The notes under the pieces were generated by a model. That model was not told the DNA's origin. It ran no database searches and saw nothing but the letters and a program-made list of their open reading frames with translations. Positions 11,821 to 22,849 of a DNA stretch of 64,000 nt are shown here, one piece after another (within the stretch, counting starts at the first letter, position 1; the number at the start of each line of letters is the position of its first letter). A program made the translations under genes and the position numbers. This DNA is from Cloeon dipterum (lineage: Eukaryota > Arthropoda > Insecta > Ephemeroptera > Baetidae): the NCBI RefSeq assembly GCF_949628265.1, contig NC_088786.1, forward strand, positions 25,007,681 through 25,071,680, in the 5' to 3' direction.

Positions 11821-14798
11821 TTTGCCTGCTTCCTAGCGAATTTATTACAAAATTCGTAGGGTGTCCAGTTTCTTTAAAAGGCCCCAACAGACAGAAAGGT
11901 AGTGAGAGTACAATTACAATACGAATACGGGTCAGAATGAAAACAAACCCTGTACCATATGATTGTCATGGTGGGGAGAAGCAAGGGGAAAGAAGTTTCC
12001 AACGAGAGCTCTCAGCAATTTCAATGATAGTGAGGCGGGAAATTGTTTTTGCACTTTTCAATATACACGGTGCGGGTGCGTGATCAAATCTATTAAATTA
12101 TTACTATTTAAAACGCCATAATCGGACTGTGGGGTCAATTGCCTGAATTTTCAAAACATTGGCAAATTTAAAGGGGGCAAATTAAAGTTGTTTGTCTTTT
12201 TACTAGCTTTCTGGCTCACTATTATATTTTTAGGAATCACAAAAAATTCATGTTAAAGTGATAATTATATTATTACGATTTTACCTTCCTTTTCGCGCGG
12301 GTGATTGAGGAAACATCGCATTCGCCGATTAAGAATAGAAATAATGATATTGAAATGAGACTGAAAAAACAATTCTCAACACGAAGAATGTGTCCTAATT
12401 TCTAACATCTTTTTTCTTTGACCATGAATTATTTTCGTTTTATTAATGAGGTATTTTTTGTGTTTCACTTCACTTTTATAATGACTAACATCACAGCATT
12501 TTCTTCTGCGGCTATCAAAATTAATATGCTCAAATGTTTAAGGGGTATATTTCTTTATTCTCTTCATATATATACAAGATATATACACTTAAATTTACAA
12601 AGATCAAACAAAATTATAATGATATCATAATGAAAAAATTATAATATTACACAGTATTAAAAGTCAATATCATAAAATATGGAACTTAGCAAAAAAAAAT
12701 AGGGCATATGAATAGAGACTTTGGCTCTTCGTCAGCGGACAACCCACGAAAGTACAGCAATAACCTCGAGAGGGTGTGCTGCCCAGTGGAGCCATTAGAT
12801 AATATATTGTTTTAAAACATTTTGTTGTTTTTATCTAATTAAAATGTTGATAAAAAAGAGCATATTTTTTCTGCAAATGCCTGAAAAGTTGGCAAAAAAT
12901 CGCTTTTGTGTGTGCGTTTTGTTTACACATCCGCTCTAATGTATTCAAAGATAAGAAAAACTTACGCACATATTTTATATACAATAATTACACAGAAGGG
13001 GAGCATTAACTTTTTTGATAGCATATGCTAACAATAAGTGATGTCATATTATACTAAAATTGCATACCCAATAAACATAGCCAAAGTATATAAAGTAAAT
13101 AAGAAGCGCATATTAACTAAAACACACCAAAACTTCAGTATTTCATAGAAAGTCGAACTATTACAGCAAACACATTATTTTAATCAAAAATAACTAGTTA
13201 AGTGGCATTTTGAAAATAATATGGCTTTAAAATTTTCAATCGTTATTGGAAAAGAATGAAAATTTCTTGACGATTTGAGTATTTCATATTTGATTGTATA
13301 GCCAGGGAGGCAGATTACTGCTTCACATTATAGCTAAATCTGCAGTCGTTGCAACGTTGCAAGCGTCAACAAGCGCGAAAGCGAAAGAACCACGTTCCAT
13401 TCATTTGACGATGTATGTCGAGCGAAACCGCTCCTTTTGGCCGTTAAACGATGCGCGATAAATAAAACAGAAAAGATTTCGGCAGCGCGCGCGTCGATAA
13501 CACAAGAGAGATGCCAAGAGCGATTTTATTTGGCGTCTAGCTCCAGCCCATGCAATTTAATACACAACAGTGGCCCTGAGAGGAAACCCTGGCCGACCCT
13601 GACCCCGCATGACGCCACAAGAGTCGCTGGATTTTTTGCTCCTACGGGGAACCCGCATTTCAGCGACAAATCTTCTCAAGTGTGCTAAAAAAGCACATTG
13701 CGAAAAACAAACAAGAAAAATATCAATGGAAAGACACACGATGTATAAGATCAAAGTAAAGACGTGAGTTATTGGATCTCGAAAAATGTTTACAATTGAA
13801 ATTGAATAGGTGTTGTTAATTGGAAAACGTTCCTATCAAAACATAGCCAAGAAAAGCCCGAATTGAATCTAAAAATAATTGTAACAGAAAGACATTTTTT
13901 TAAATTAACCTCTACTGAACACACGTTGAAAAGATTAGAATCAGCAAAAAATAATATTCGCTACTGATGGAGAGGAATTAAATTAGCTAAACAAATAAAA
14001 TCAGGGTTTATTTAAACTAGAATATTACCACGCTTAGCTAAAAATTAAACAAGCTATCAAGGCGAGTGGTTAAAATAAGCACGCTGACCAAAATAATAGC
14101 TAGCAAAATATACAAAACATGTTTTTTCTAGTTCTCAGTTAAACAACTATTTAACAATTTTATATAAAATATATATAAAAAAGTGGTTCTCGTGAAAGTC
14201 TATAACTGCCTCCCCGCACTGGTCAAAAAATAGCAAAATTTTAGAGCAGATCTAATTTTATCAGGCACTTTCGTCAAAAAATAAAACGGAAATACCAAGC
14301 GCGACTATCATCTGTTGAAATATATATCAATCCCGGCCAGGCCGCAAACGGAACCGTGCGATCTGCGCAAAACAAACTTGAAAAAATAATATTACATCAC
14401 ACAATAGGCACTTCTGTTCCACTACGAACGTTTTATCAGTGGAGCGATATTAGCAAAAAGTCGCGAGAGAGTAAAAGTGCATGTGTATCGATTTTAGTCT
14501 TGTGATTCGTCAGTCGGGCAGGGCGCGCAAAAGTGGCTGAAATGAAAACACGTACACGCGGCGCGATATAGAGGCAAAAGGCAAAAAGGCAGTGGGGTTT
14601 CCTTTAGCCACTGCTGCGAAGTCGACGCCTGCGTGCGCGGTGCTCAAGTCCTGCCCGTGTGTCCTCGTGGGTGCTTCAGTCAGTGCAAGCAGTCGAGCCA
14701 CTTGGTTCAGTCGAGCCAGGGCAGTCGGCGAGCGGCCACCATTTGGCCGCCTTTTTTCACCAATTCGACCGTAGAGCGGCCCTCAGCCACAGGCAGCC
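11821..14798. other. Intergenic interval between UBL4A and the second SLC22 gene
   Basis: The DNA is AT-rich with no convincing gene. The last ~300 bp (about 14500-14798) are GC-richer and lead straight into the first coding exon of SLC22 gene 2, so promoter and 5' UTR are likely there. The UBL4A promoter should lie just right of 11820. I see nothing else that can be supported. Confidence 0.5.
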
Positions 14799-17700
14799 AT
14801 GGACTCGGACATCGACAACCTGATGGGCCATATAGGTAAGGGGGCCCGGCGCAACCACTTAGTGCTTGGCATATTGAGATAATTTACCATCTGACCTGAC
14901 CTGCCTTGTTTGCGCAAAGTGCTAAAATTTGCTTTCCCATGAAGGGATTTTGAGAGGAAATGAGATTTTAAGTAAGGTTTCGTCAGTTTTTGGTGTTTTT
15001 CTGTTCTTGATCACGTTTTTAAGAATATTGGACTGTATTTTTAGTTAAGAATACGTTTTCAATTTTCAAATAACGAAATGTTTTTATCTAAAAAACTTCA
15101 GCAACAAATTAGTTAGATATATCTCATTTGAATTAATGAATAACCGGAATAATCTGAATTTTCACGTTCGCTCCAACCTCTAACTTTATCTGTCCGGCGA
15201 ATAAGCTGTGTTTGTTTTGCCTCGAGATTTGCAAAAGGTTGAAAGCGGGCGTGCATATGGACACACGATAGAGCAGAGCGGGTTATTTTTACTTCTAAAC
15301 TACCAGAAGCGCGAGCAAGTGTGAAGCAATATAAGCCGCGCCGAGCGTGTTAGCATGCTGAGATCTTGTTGTGTTCTCATTTTTGGTTTTCAGAAGTTGG
15401 ACCCTTAAAATGGGTTAAATCAGATATCTCGGTAGTTCAACCTGCAGAGCTATAATATTGCCGGAAATCGACTAAATTTACTGCAAATTGGGCTCGAGAA
15501 TAATATTACTATCAAATATTTTGCTATCTTTGCTTTGCAAATAGCGATAATTCCCTTCGCATATTTATTTAATTTTGATTTCTATCGATTAAGATTGAAC
15601 TACAGAAAGTGATAAGAAATTTTCCATAAACTCGTCTGGAATTTTTGACTGAAATTTAAATTTGCCAGATTGTTCGTTAGCCGAAAATATTATTGAGGCA
15701 AAATAAATGTGGGAAATGAGGGCGATATTAAAATAAACTTGCGAGAGCAGTATAGAGAAATTACTTTTCGCTGCTTTATGGCAGAGAGTGTCATACTAAA
15801 CGATTCGAAATGTTATATGAGAGAAATCGTGTTTATTGCGAGTGGTTTAGTGTTTAGTTGAGCCAAAGTTGATAAAATTGAGTGAGCAAGTTGAGGTGAA
15901 CCGCAATCACAGACACAAGTGTTGATTCGCTCTCGAGCCTTTTTGTCTGGCGAGATTGAAACCAGTTGGTCCAAGGTGCAAGCATCTTGAGAGAGGGAAC
16001 CAGATCGCGCATGCATCACACGCATTGTTAACTGAGGCGCGCGGAAATGTTGGAAATTAATAAGATATACATATATGGGGGTCACGAATCAAAGTGCGCG
16101 ACGAGATTGCAAAATTTGTGTGAGATCTCATCATGGGGGATAATAAAATACAGCCGGCAGTGGAGCATTTCACTCATCGGCTGATATGTACACACAAGAA
16201 GTGTCAAAAGGCCAGCTGAAAACTTTCATTTCAAGTTCGTCAAGATAAGAAATGCGCAGCACTGACATATATTTTTGGACAGTTTCGAATTTCATCGGTA
16301 GTATTTGTAATATTTTTCTGACTTAATCAGAAGGTAATCACATAATTAACACGCAGCAGCTATGTTAAACGACTGTTAATTTATCTATGATTATATTGAA
16401 ATCATTCCTTCTCTAGCATTTCTAATTTTAACTAAATTTGAAACACAAAGTACTTTCCGGGAGCATTTTTAAGCAACACAAACCATTCTGAGAAGTACGC
16501 ATTTAGCATAATATTATAATTTCTCAGAATGGTTTGAGTGCCTTACCTAGAAATTTCAAACTTCATTTATATTTTGGAATTACAATTTTTAAAAAAAATT
16601 AAAGACTATACTTCTGCTATTTAATCAAATGTTTTCGTCTCACTTATATCAAATCAGAAATACGAAAAAAACAAAATTCTTCGTTTTAATTTTTAATCCA
16701 TGAAAAATATATTTTTACTTGATAGTAAAATGTGATAATGGTCTTAATATACGAGCTCATCACTAAAAGCATTTAACACCGATTAATGATAACCAGTCTA
16801 ATAGTTGTGTTTACTCAGACAACGCGGTTGTGTATTTTTCTTGAACATGTACAAATACATATTTAATATTCGATTTAAGTAATTGAAAGGCCATATTATT
16901 CTTCTACAAGCAATCTGGAATAATGCCTCAATTAAGCTAAATTTTGCTATGCACGGGGGATGTATTGATTTTCGCCTGTTTTGCGAGGATATCGTGGGAG
17001 TCTATTTTGTTTGTGCCAGTCGACTCGGGTGCGAACCCTTAGGAGTGCCCGTAGCCGTGGACGTTTGTTGCGCTTGCTTTGCTCTTGGCCAAGTTATCCA
17101 ACTGGTGTAAAAAGCGCGCATTTAAAACCCCTTTTACTCAATATGAATCCCATAACTGCAACCCATGCACCATGGAATTCTACGAATAATATGAATTGAA
17201 ATTTCCCTTCCAGTGCTTCACCCCTTATTATGGGATGCAGCTGAGTGCCGTGTTTAATTTATGAATCAATATTTTCCGGTTTTCTTGCGACATTTTTGAA
17301 ATGTAGTATAGTTGCGGGGTGGCCGTACGGGTAGGAAAAGGAATGAACTGCTCAGTTTGGCTGCTAGAGATTGACTAAATATATTTCACACTCCGCAATC
17401 TCTGCGTGCTCACATACATGAAATATCTGAGTGAATTCTTGGGATATATAACAGTTTTCGCTTCTATTAATATCAGGTATATGCAAATGAACTCTATGAC
17501 GTGTTTATCATGCTGCAAATATAGGGTTGCCAATGAAAGAGTTAAAACTATACGAGATGATACTTTTCTTATTGTGCTAATGAACATCGTCTGGATGTTT
17601 CTAGGTCCACGTGCTGTGCTTGTGCTTAAGTATAACTTCAAAACAAATTTACTGGATATGCTGTTAAAAATTAGCACCGTGATAATAATAATTTTGTGCA

Positions 17701-20700
17701 TAAACAAGAGAGCGGAAAAGTGTGACAAGCATATTTAAAAATAAATTAAAATATTCGATTTGACTATATGATGACATCCAAGTTGGGAGGAAAGGAACCA
17801 CGCTAGCGTTGCTCAAAATATATATATTTCCAAAAAGAATTAGAAAAAAGTTAATTAAAACATAACCAAAAACATATTTTCGCTATAGTTGAATGGGATA
17901 ATATATTGATTAAAATGATCCTTCATAACCTCTGCTCAAAATTGATAGGCTCTTATGACTTTAGACCTATTATAATTTCTATGCCCTTTCTGACTGTGCA
18001 GAATGCACTTCCCCACTCAATTTTATTGAATTGAAAATTTGCTATGAACAAAAAAATGTTGCAGGCGAATTTGGCAAATATCAGATGCGGCAGTTCCTGC
18101 TGCACATCCTAGCCGGCGGCACGGCTGGAGTACACATGCTGTCCTTGGTCACCGTTGCCGCCACCCCCGACCACAGGTGTCTGGTCGATGGAGTTGAAAG
18201 TGCGTTCAACGCCACGTACAACGACCCAGACATGAGGCAGTATATCCCCGTGGTCGATGGAGAATTTGACTCGTGCCACCTGTACGACAGTAACAACGAT
18301 ACCATCACCTGCAACCAGTGGGTGTACGACAACCAGTACTACAGGTCTTCCAGAGTAATAGATGTAAGCTTACAACCGACTTATACAAAATTTTAAACTC
18401 ACAAAATTAATAATAAGTGTTATTTTGCAACTGAATTATTTAAAGTAATAATGAAAGTGTTTTACTCGTTTTCTTTGCCAACGCAGTGGAATATGATCTG
18501 CGACCATAGGTGGATGGCAGCGGTATCTCAGTCAGTGTTCATGTTTGGCGTATTCACAGGCGCAGTTGTTCTCGGCAGTCTTGCTGACAGGTACGGAGCT
18601 TTGAAATTTAATACGTTTTATTTTTTAATGTGATCTTAACCGTGAAGTGTATCTTCATTGCGCAACTGAACCACAATAGTTTGACGTTTTTATTTTGCTT
18701 AGCCAATTGAAAGTACCAATTAAAATTTCAGATTCGGCCGAAAGACCATTTTCTGTTTATCGGGACTGTTGCAACTGATTTTGGGAGTTAGTGTGGCTTT
18801 CTTCAGTGAATACTATTCTTTCCTATTTATGCGCTATCTTCTCGGCATCTTTGGCTCCGCCGGCGCTTACATCACAGGATTCGTGCTGAGTGAGTCTATA
18901 TGCCCAGTTAAATTTTAAGCACTTTTATTTCGAACTATCTAATGTTAAAATAATAAAAGGGGCTTAGAGTGACGAAAATTTAGTACAAAAATAATCACAG
19001 ATAATTTCAGCAATGGAGCTGGTCGGGCCATCAAAACGAACAATATGTGGAATATCGTTCCAGGCGTCATTCGCCCTGGGAGTGATGCTGGTGGCACTTT
19101 GGGGTGCGTTAATAGGTGACCGCGTCATGCTGCAGGTCGTCTACGGCCTCCACTCTTTGCTGATCATTCCGCACTACTGGTTTGGCTGCCCCCTCTCGAA
19201 TCGTTCCCTTTTAACAAAACTCTATCCTCCCCAGGATAATGGACGAATCTCCCCGGTGGCTGTGGTCTCAGGGCAGAATCCACGAAGCTGTCAGTATTGT
19301 GGAGAAAGCCGCCAAAATGAACGGACAGGATGCGCCGGACAGAGCCTTCTACGTATCGAGAGGCATGTCCGGAATGCGGACTAAGGAGGAGATGGAGCTC
19401 AACGCACCCAAGGCAGGCATCATTGACTTGGTGCGGACGCCGAACCTGCGCGCCAAGACCCTCAACTGCGCTCTGAACTGGTTCGCCAACAGCATCGTCT
19501 ACTATGGCTTGTCCCTCAACACGGGCAAGCTGCTCGGCAACCCGTACCTCATGCTCTTCATCGTCGGGCTCGTCGAGTGGCCGTCCTACATAGCCACCGT
19601 GCTGCTGATGGACAGGACGGGACGCCGGTCCCTGATCAGCTCTACCATGCTGCTCGGAGGATTTGCTTGCCTCCTTGCCGTTTTCATTCCTAATGGTAAG
19701 TTTTTTTGTTGGTGACATTCAAAGAGTTAAACAGACACTGTTAACAATAACTATCCTGAGTATTAGGCTCTTAAATTCACAACTAAACTGAATTGAAGAA
19801 AGGCTAAATAGACACACAATATCAGGGGGGGTTTTCGCAACTCTTTTTGAAATTTTAGTGTTTTTAAAAAAATACTTTTTTTAACAATAAAGTAGATGAT
19901 AAATTTTCCTATTAGGCATGCAAAAATTACACTATTTTGTTAAGCATAGTGCTGCGCCAAAAAAATTACTATACTGGGTCTTCCGTTTTTAAAAATTTAA
20001 CTTCATTTGAATTTTTTCAATTTTCAACAACCTATAATGAAAAGGCAACCATTGCCTTGTTTTTCAACAGTCAAAAGCTGCATTTAACCTCTCCTCACAA
20101 TTATGATAATCCCGCATGCTTCTGTCTTCATTGGCATAGACCGTTCGTTTTAGTTTAACATCCACATCTAGTTTAAGTCTGTTAAACCCAACCTTTTTAT
20201 CATGCTCAGTTAACACCATGATATTGTTCGAAAATTAAAATCCTAGCACCAAAATCCCATGATCTCTACTAATTGCCGTTTAGTTTTTATGAATAAATTG
20301 AGCAATAACAATAACCGTTAAATGTTGCATGTCTGTTACTAACACTGAAATTGCATGAAACATGGAATCCTGTGAAAAGGGCAAAGTATTATAATTTTTA
20401 CTTCCCAAATACTCAAATTTTAACCAATATTATATTCATTTTTTAAGGCACGGTTGTCACGGTAATTGTGATGGTTGGAAAGTTTTTCATCGCGGCCTCT
20501 TTCGCCATCATCTACAACTATACAGCTGAAATGTTCCCGACAGTTGTGAGAAATACAGCTTTAGGAGTGGGAAGCATGTGTGCCCGTCTGAGCGGGGCTC
20601 TCACACCAATGATTGGTCTTTTGGTAAAATTAAGTTACTGACCCTTGAAATAATATTAAATAAGCAACGCAATTTCAGGATTCGCTTGACAAAACACTGC

Positions 20701-20930
20701 CAACCGTGATATTTGCCTCTTTGGCGCTGTTGGCTGGAGCCTTGGCTTTGTTTTTGCCAGAAACGGCAGGGAAACCTATGCCACAGACTCTGGAAGAGGG
20801 AGAAGAGTTCGGTAAAGGCGACACTGCGTTCAGCAGTTGCTTTGGTGGTGCGAGAAGGCGGACAGCGTCATTGGCTGTGCCAGAACAAAGTACGCCGAGG
20901 AATGACATCGCTCTAAACATTAGAGACTGA
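14799..20930 (+). CDS. SLC22-family organic ion transporter, gene 2 (about 551 aa)
   Basis: Eight coding exons: 14799-14835, 18065-18363, 18487-18590, 18732-18889, 19011-19179, 19235-19695, 20448-20623 and 20679-20930; phases agree throughout. The tiny first exon MDSDIDNLMGHI joins across a 3.2-kb intron to GEFGKYQMRQFLLHIL, the normal SLC22 start. Signatures seen are LADRFGRK (residues from exons 3 and 4), MDESPRWLW after helix 6, and YTAEMFPTVVRNTA near the C-terminus. The extracellular loop has several Cys and N-glycosylation sequons (NATYND, NDTITC). Plasma-membrane transport of organic ions is expected; substrate unknown. Several splice sites coincide with those of gene 1, but this gene has extra introns after HI(G), within VL/TMELVG and at GLL/DSLD. 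An AATAAA lies at 20984-20989. It is tail to tail with DERL1. Confidence 0.92.
14836..18064 (+). other. 3.2-kb first intron of SLC22 gene 2
   Basis: Bounded by atag/gtaagg and ttgcag/gcgaat. It contains a short perfect inverted repeat at 16479-16536 (described separately). Reading frames of about 110 codons overlap on both strands at 17375-17738, which I do not regard as genes. The rest shows nothing I can name. A first intron this long may hold transcriptional control elements, but none is recognised. Confidence 0.6.
16479..16536. repeat. 16-bp perfect inverted repeat (hairpin, possible pre-miRNA)
   Basis: caaaccattctgagaa at 16479-16494 pairs perfectly with ttctcagaatggtttg at 16521-16536 across a 26-base AT-rich loop. 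Pairing continues imperfectly outward for about ten more bases (taag.../...ctta). Size and shape fit a small hairpin precursor, but no known miRNA seed is recognised. It lies in intron 1 of SLC22 gene 2, so a mirtron is excluded. Confidence 0.5.
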
Positions 20931-21227
20931 GCAAGTGCCTCCTGAATGTTTCTGTGTTAACTGTGTCTCATCGTTCTTAAAAAAATAAATATTTTGTCCA
21001 TGTGAAACTAAATTTGCAAACAATTTCCTTTAAACACTCAGGGAAAGAGATGCATCAATGGAAAAAAATGTATTTTGGTTTTTGGCATTGCACTATTTAT
21101 TCACAAATTAGTGCACGTAGAATATTCCTTGATAAAAATGAATAGCTTAATCTTAAGTGACTGCAAACAACGCTTAAACATTTATGAAACAAAAAGGCAG
21201 TCCACAGAATCACACAAATACCGTAAT

Positions 21228-22441
21228 TCAGCGTCCACCAAGCACTTGGCCCTGGCCCCAGTCGTGACCGCGAGGACGCTCTGGAGGTGGTGGTCGTTGG
21301 TTGAAGTCTGCTCTGGCAGCCCCGGCCTGTGCCGCGACACCACGGACGCTTCGAGTGTTGGGGAAGTATTGGTACAGGATTGCTGGCGTGTTGAGCAGAT
21401 TCGCTCCGCCAAAATCAATAGGATAGGTGAATGTCAGGAAATAGTAGAGATGGCCAACCAGAATGCCGATCAGCTCCGAAAAACCACTGTGAACACGAAA
21501 ACAATCAATATTTTGCTGGCTTTGAAATTAAATTTAACTGACCCTCCTGATATGATGAGATTAAATGCGAACAGCACCCACGGCAGATACATGGCCTTGA
21601 ACTGAGTGCCAAACCAAAAGTTGACGATTACATCTTTGTTGAGTTGGCACCATACATAGAGGACGCTAAGCACCATAGGGTCCATCAGGAACTGTAAATA
21701 GAATAAGACAATTTGTACGTTGAGCCGAGATGGTAGGATTCGCTCTTCAACTTACTGGCATTCCAGCCATCAACGAGATGATGAGACATGCCAGCCAGTT
21801 GAATATCAGCATGAAAAAGTAGTCTGCAGGATGGCCATCGAAAAAGCCTGAAAATAAATAAGAAGTATTAATGCGCACGCCATATGGATGAATTGATTGA
21901 AAACAACTTAGAAGCAAACAGTCCAAAACTATATTAAATGTTTTGCTAAATTACCAGCATAATATGATATTATTGTGTTTCATAGTATCATATATCATAT
22001 TATTATACTATCACCAAACCCTTAAACTATGTATGTTGCAACATTTTCTCAAAATAAAACACTTAAAATAAAATCTTCCACGCCTGAGCAGTAACTAATA
22101 TACACACGAGATTTAAATTTACCTGTCTCGAGTCTCAGTGAATAATTGTACAAAAAGTACAAATTTATGAGGAAATGAAAGCCTGTGCCTGGAGACAGGG
22201 GGTAGAAGAAGAGCGCAGTTGCCGCTCTCCAAATCTGAAAAAGAATTGAAATTGTAAATCCAGTAAAAAAACGTTTATACAAACAAACCTGAAACTTGTG
22301 AACGAATGATTCATAGTGGAGGTACAGGAGTTGAGGGCTGAGGAGACCGAAACGGCCCAGAAGGGTGAACCCAACTGTTAGGCCAAGCCACCACCTCGTG
22401 AATCGGGGTAAGTTCTTAAACCATTCGCCGATATCGGCCAT
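21228..22441 (-). CDS. DERL1: Derlin-1 (ER-associated degradation channel component), 254 aa
   Basis: Five exons on the minus strand: 22289-22441, 22123-22234, 21756-21847, 21543-21691 and 21228-21486; ATG at 22441, TGA at 21228-21230. The N-terminus MADIGEWFKNLPRFTRWW is typical. The derlin WR motif is at the start of exon 2 (IWRAATALFF). Six hydrophobic segments follow, and the last contains the glycine-rich ELIGILVGHLYYFL. The C-terminal cytosolic tail ends HDWGQGQVLGGR, which carries the core of the SHP box that binds p97/VCP (WGQG). Derlins are rhomboid pseudoproteases that, with Hrd1 and p97, help move misfolded proteins out of the ER. The last donor (gg/gtcagt) is assigned by reading frame and family sequence. 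AATAAA on the minus strand lies at 21096-21101. It is head to head with inturned, 408 bp between start codons. Confidence 0.95.
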
Positions 22442-22849
22442 AGTCTTTCACTAACTTCTATGAGAAAATTGGACCGTGGACAGAAAGAACGATGATACTA
22501 CAGAAACAACACGAACACACGGGTTGAGCTGTTATTTGTTGTCAGAATTGGCCAAAGAGGTTGTGTTCAAGCAGAAACAACGGAGGGGAACTGCTCCCTA
22601 CTCTAAGAGAATAGCAGCCAATCAGAGGAGGCCAGGATGGTTGCCTACATTTTGGGCGCGAGTCGTATGGAAAGATTACACTTTTCGCCGCGACTTTTAG
22701 TTTACGCCAACCATACTATTGTGTGAGGTTCTCATTAGAACTGGCGAGAAGTGTAATTTAGCGGAAACTGTAGACGCTGAAACTGCACCTAGTGGAATGT
22801 GAATAGGTGTTGGCGAGTCAACCTGACCGAGAATCAGGTGTAGTCGCCA
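22442..22849. promoter_or_regulatory. Divergent promoter region of DERL1 and inturned
   Basis: Only 408 bp separate the start codons of the two divergent genes, so both promoters must lie here or inside the genes. A CCAAT box sits at 22618-22622, followed nine bases later by ccagg at 22632-22636. This is one base off the ER-stress response element CCAAT-N9-CCACG, which would suit an ER degradation gene. The assignment is by motif only. Confidence 0.5.

Noticed and set aside
17375-17738. Overlapping open frames of about 110 codons on both strands with hydrophobic stretches
   Set aside because: They lie in intron 1 of the SLC22 gene, overlap each other antisense, resemble no family I know, and the plus-strand frame has its first ATG only at 17418. 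Probably chance in AT-rich DNA.
22630-22720. RFX X-box for the ciliary gene inturned
   Set aside because: Only a half-site (ggttgcc near 22639) is present; no second half at proper spacing.
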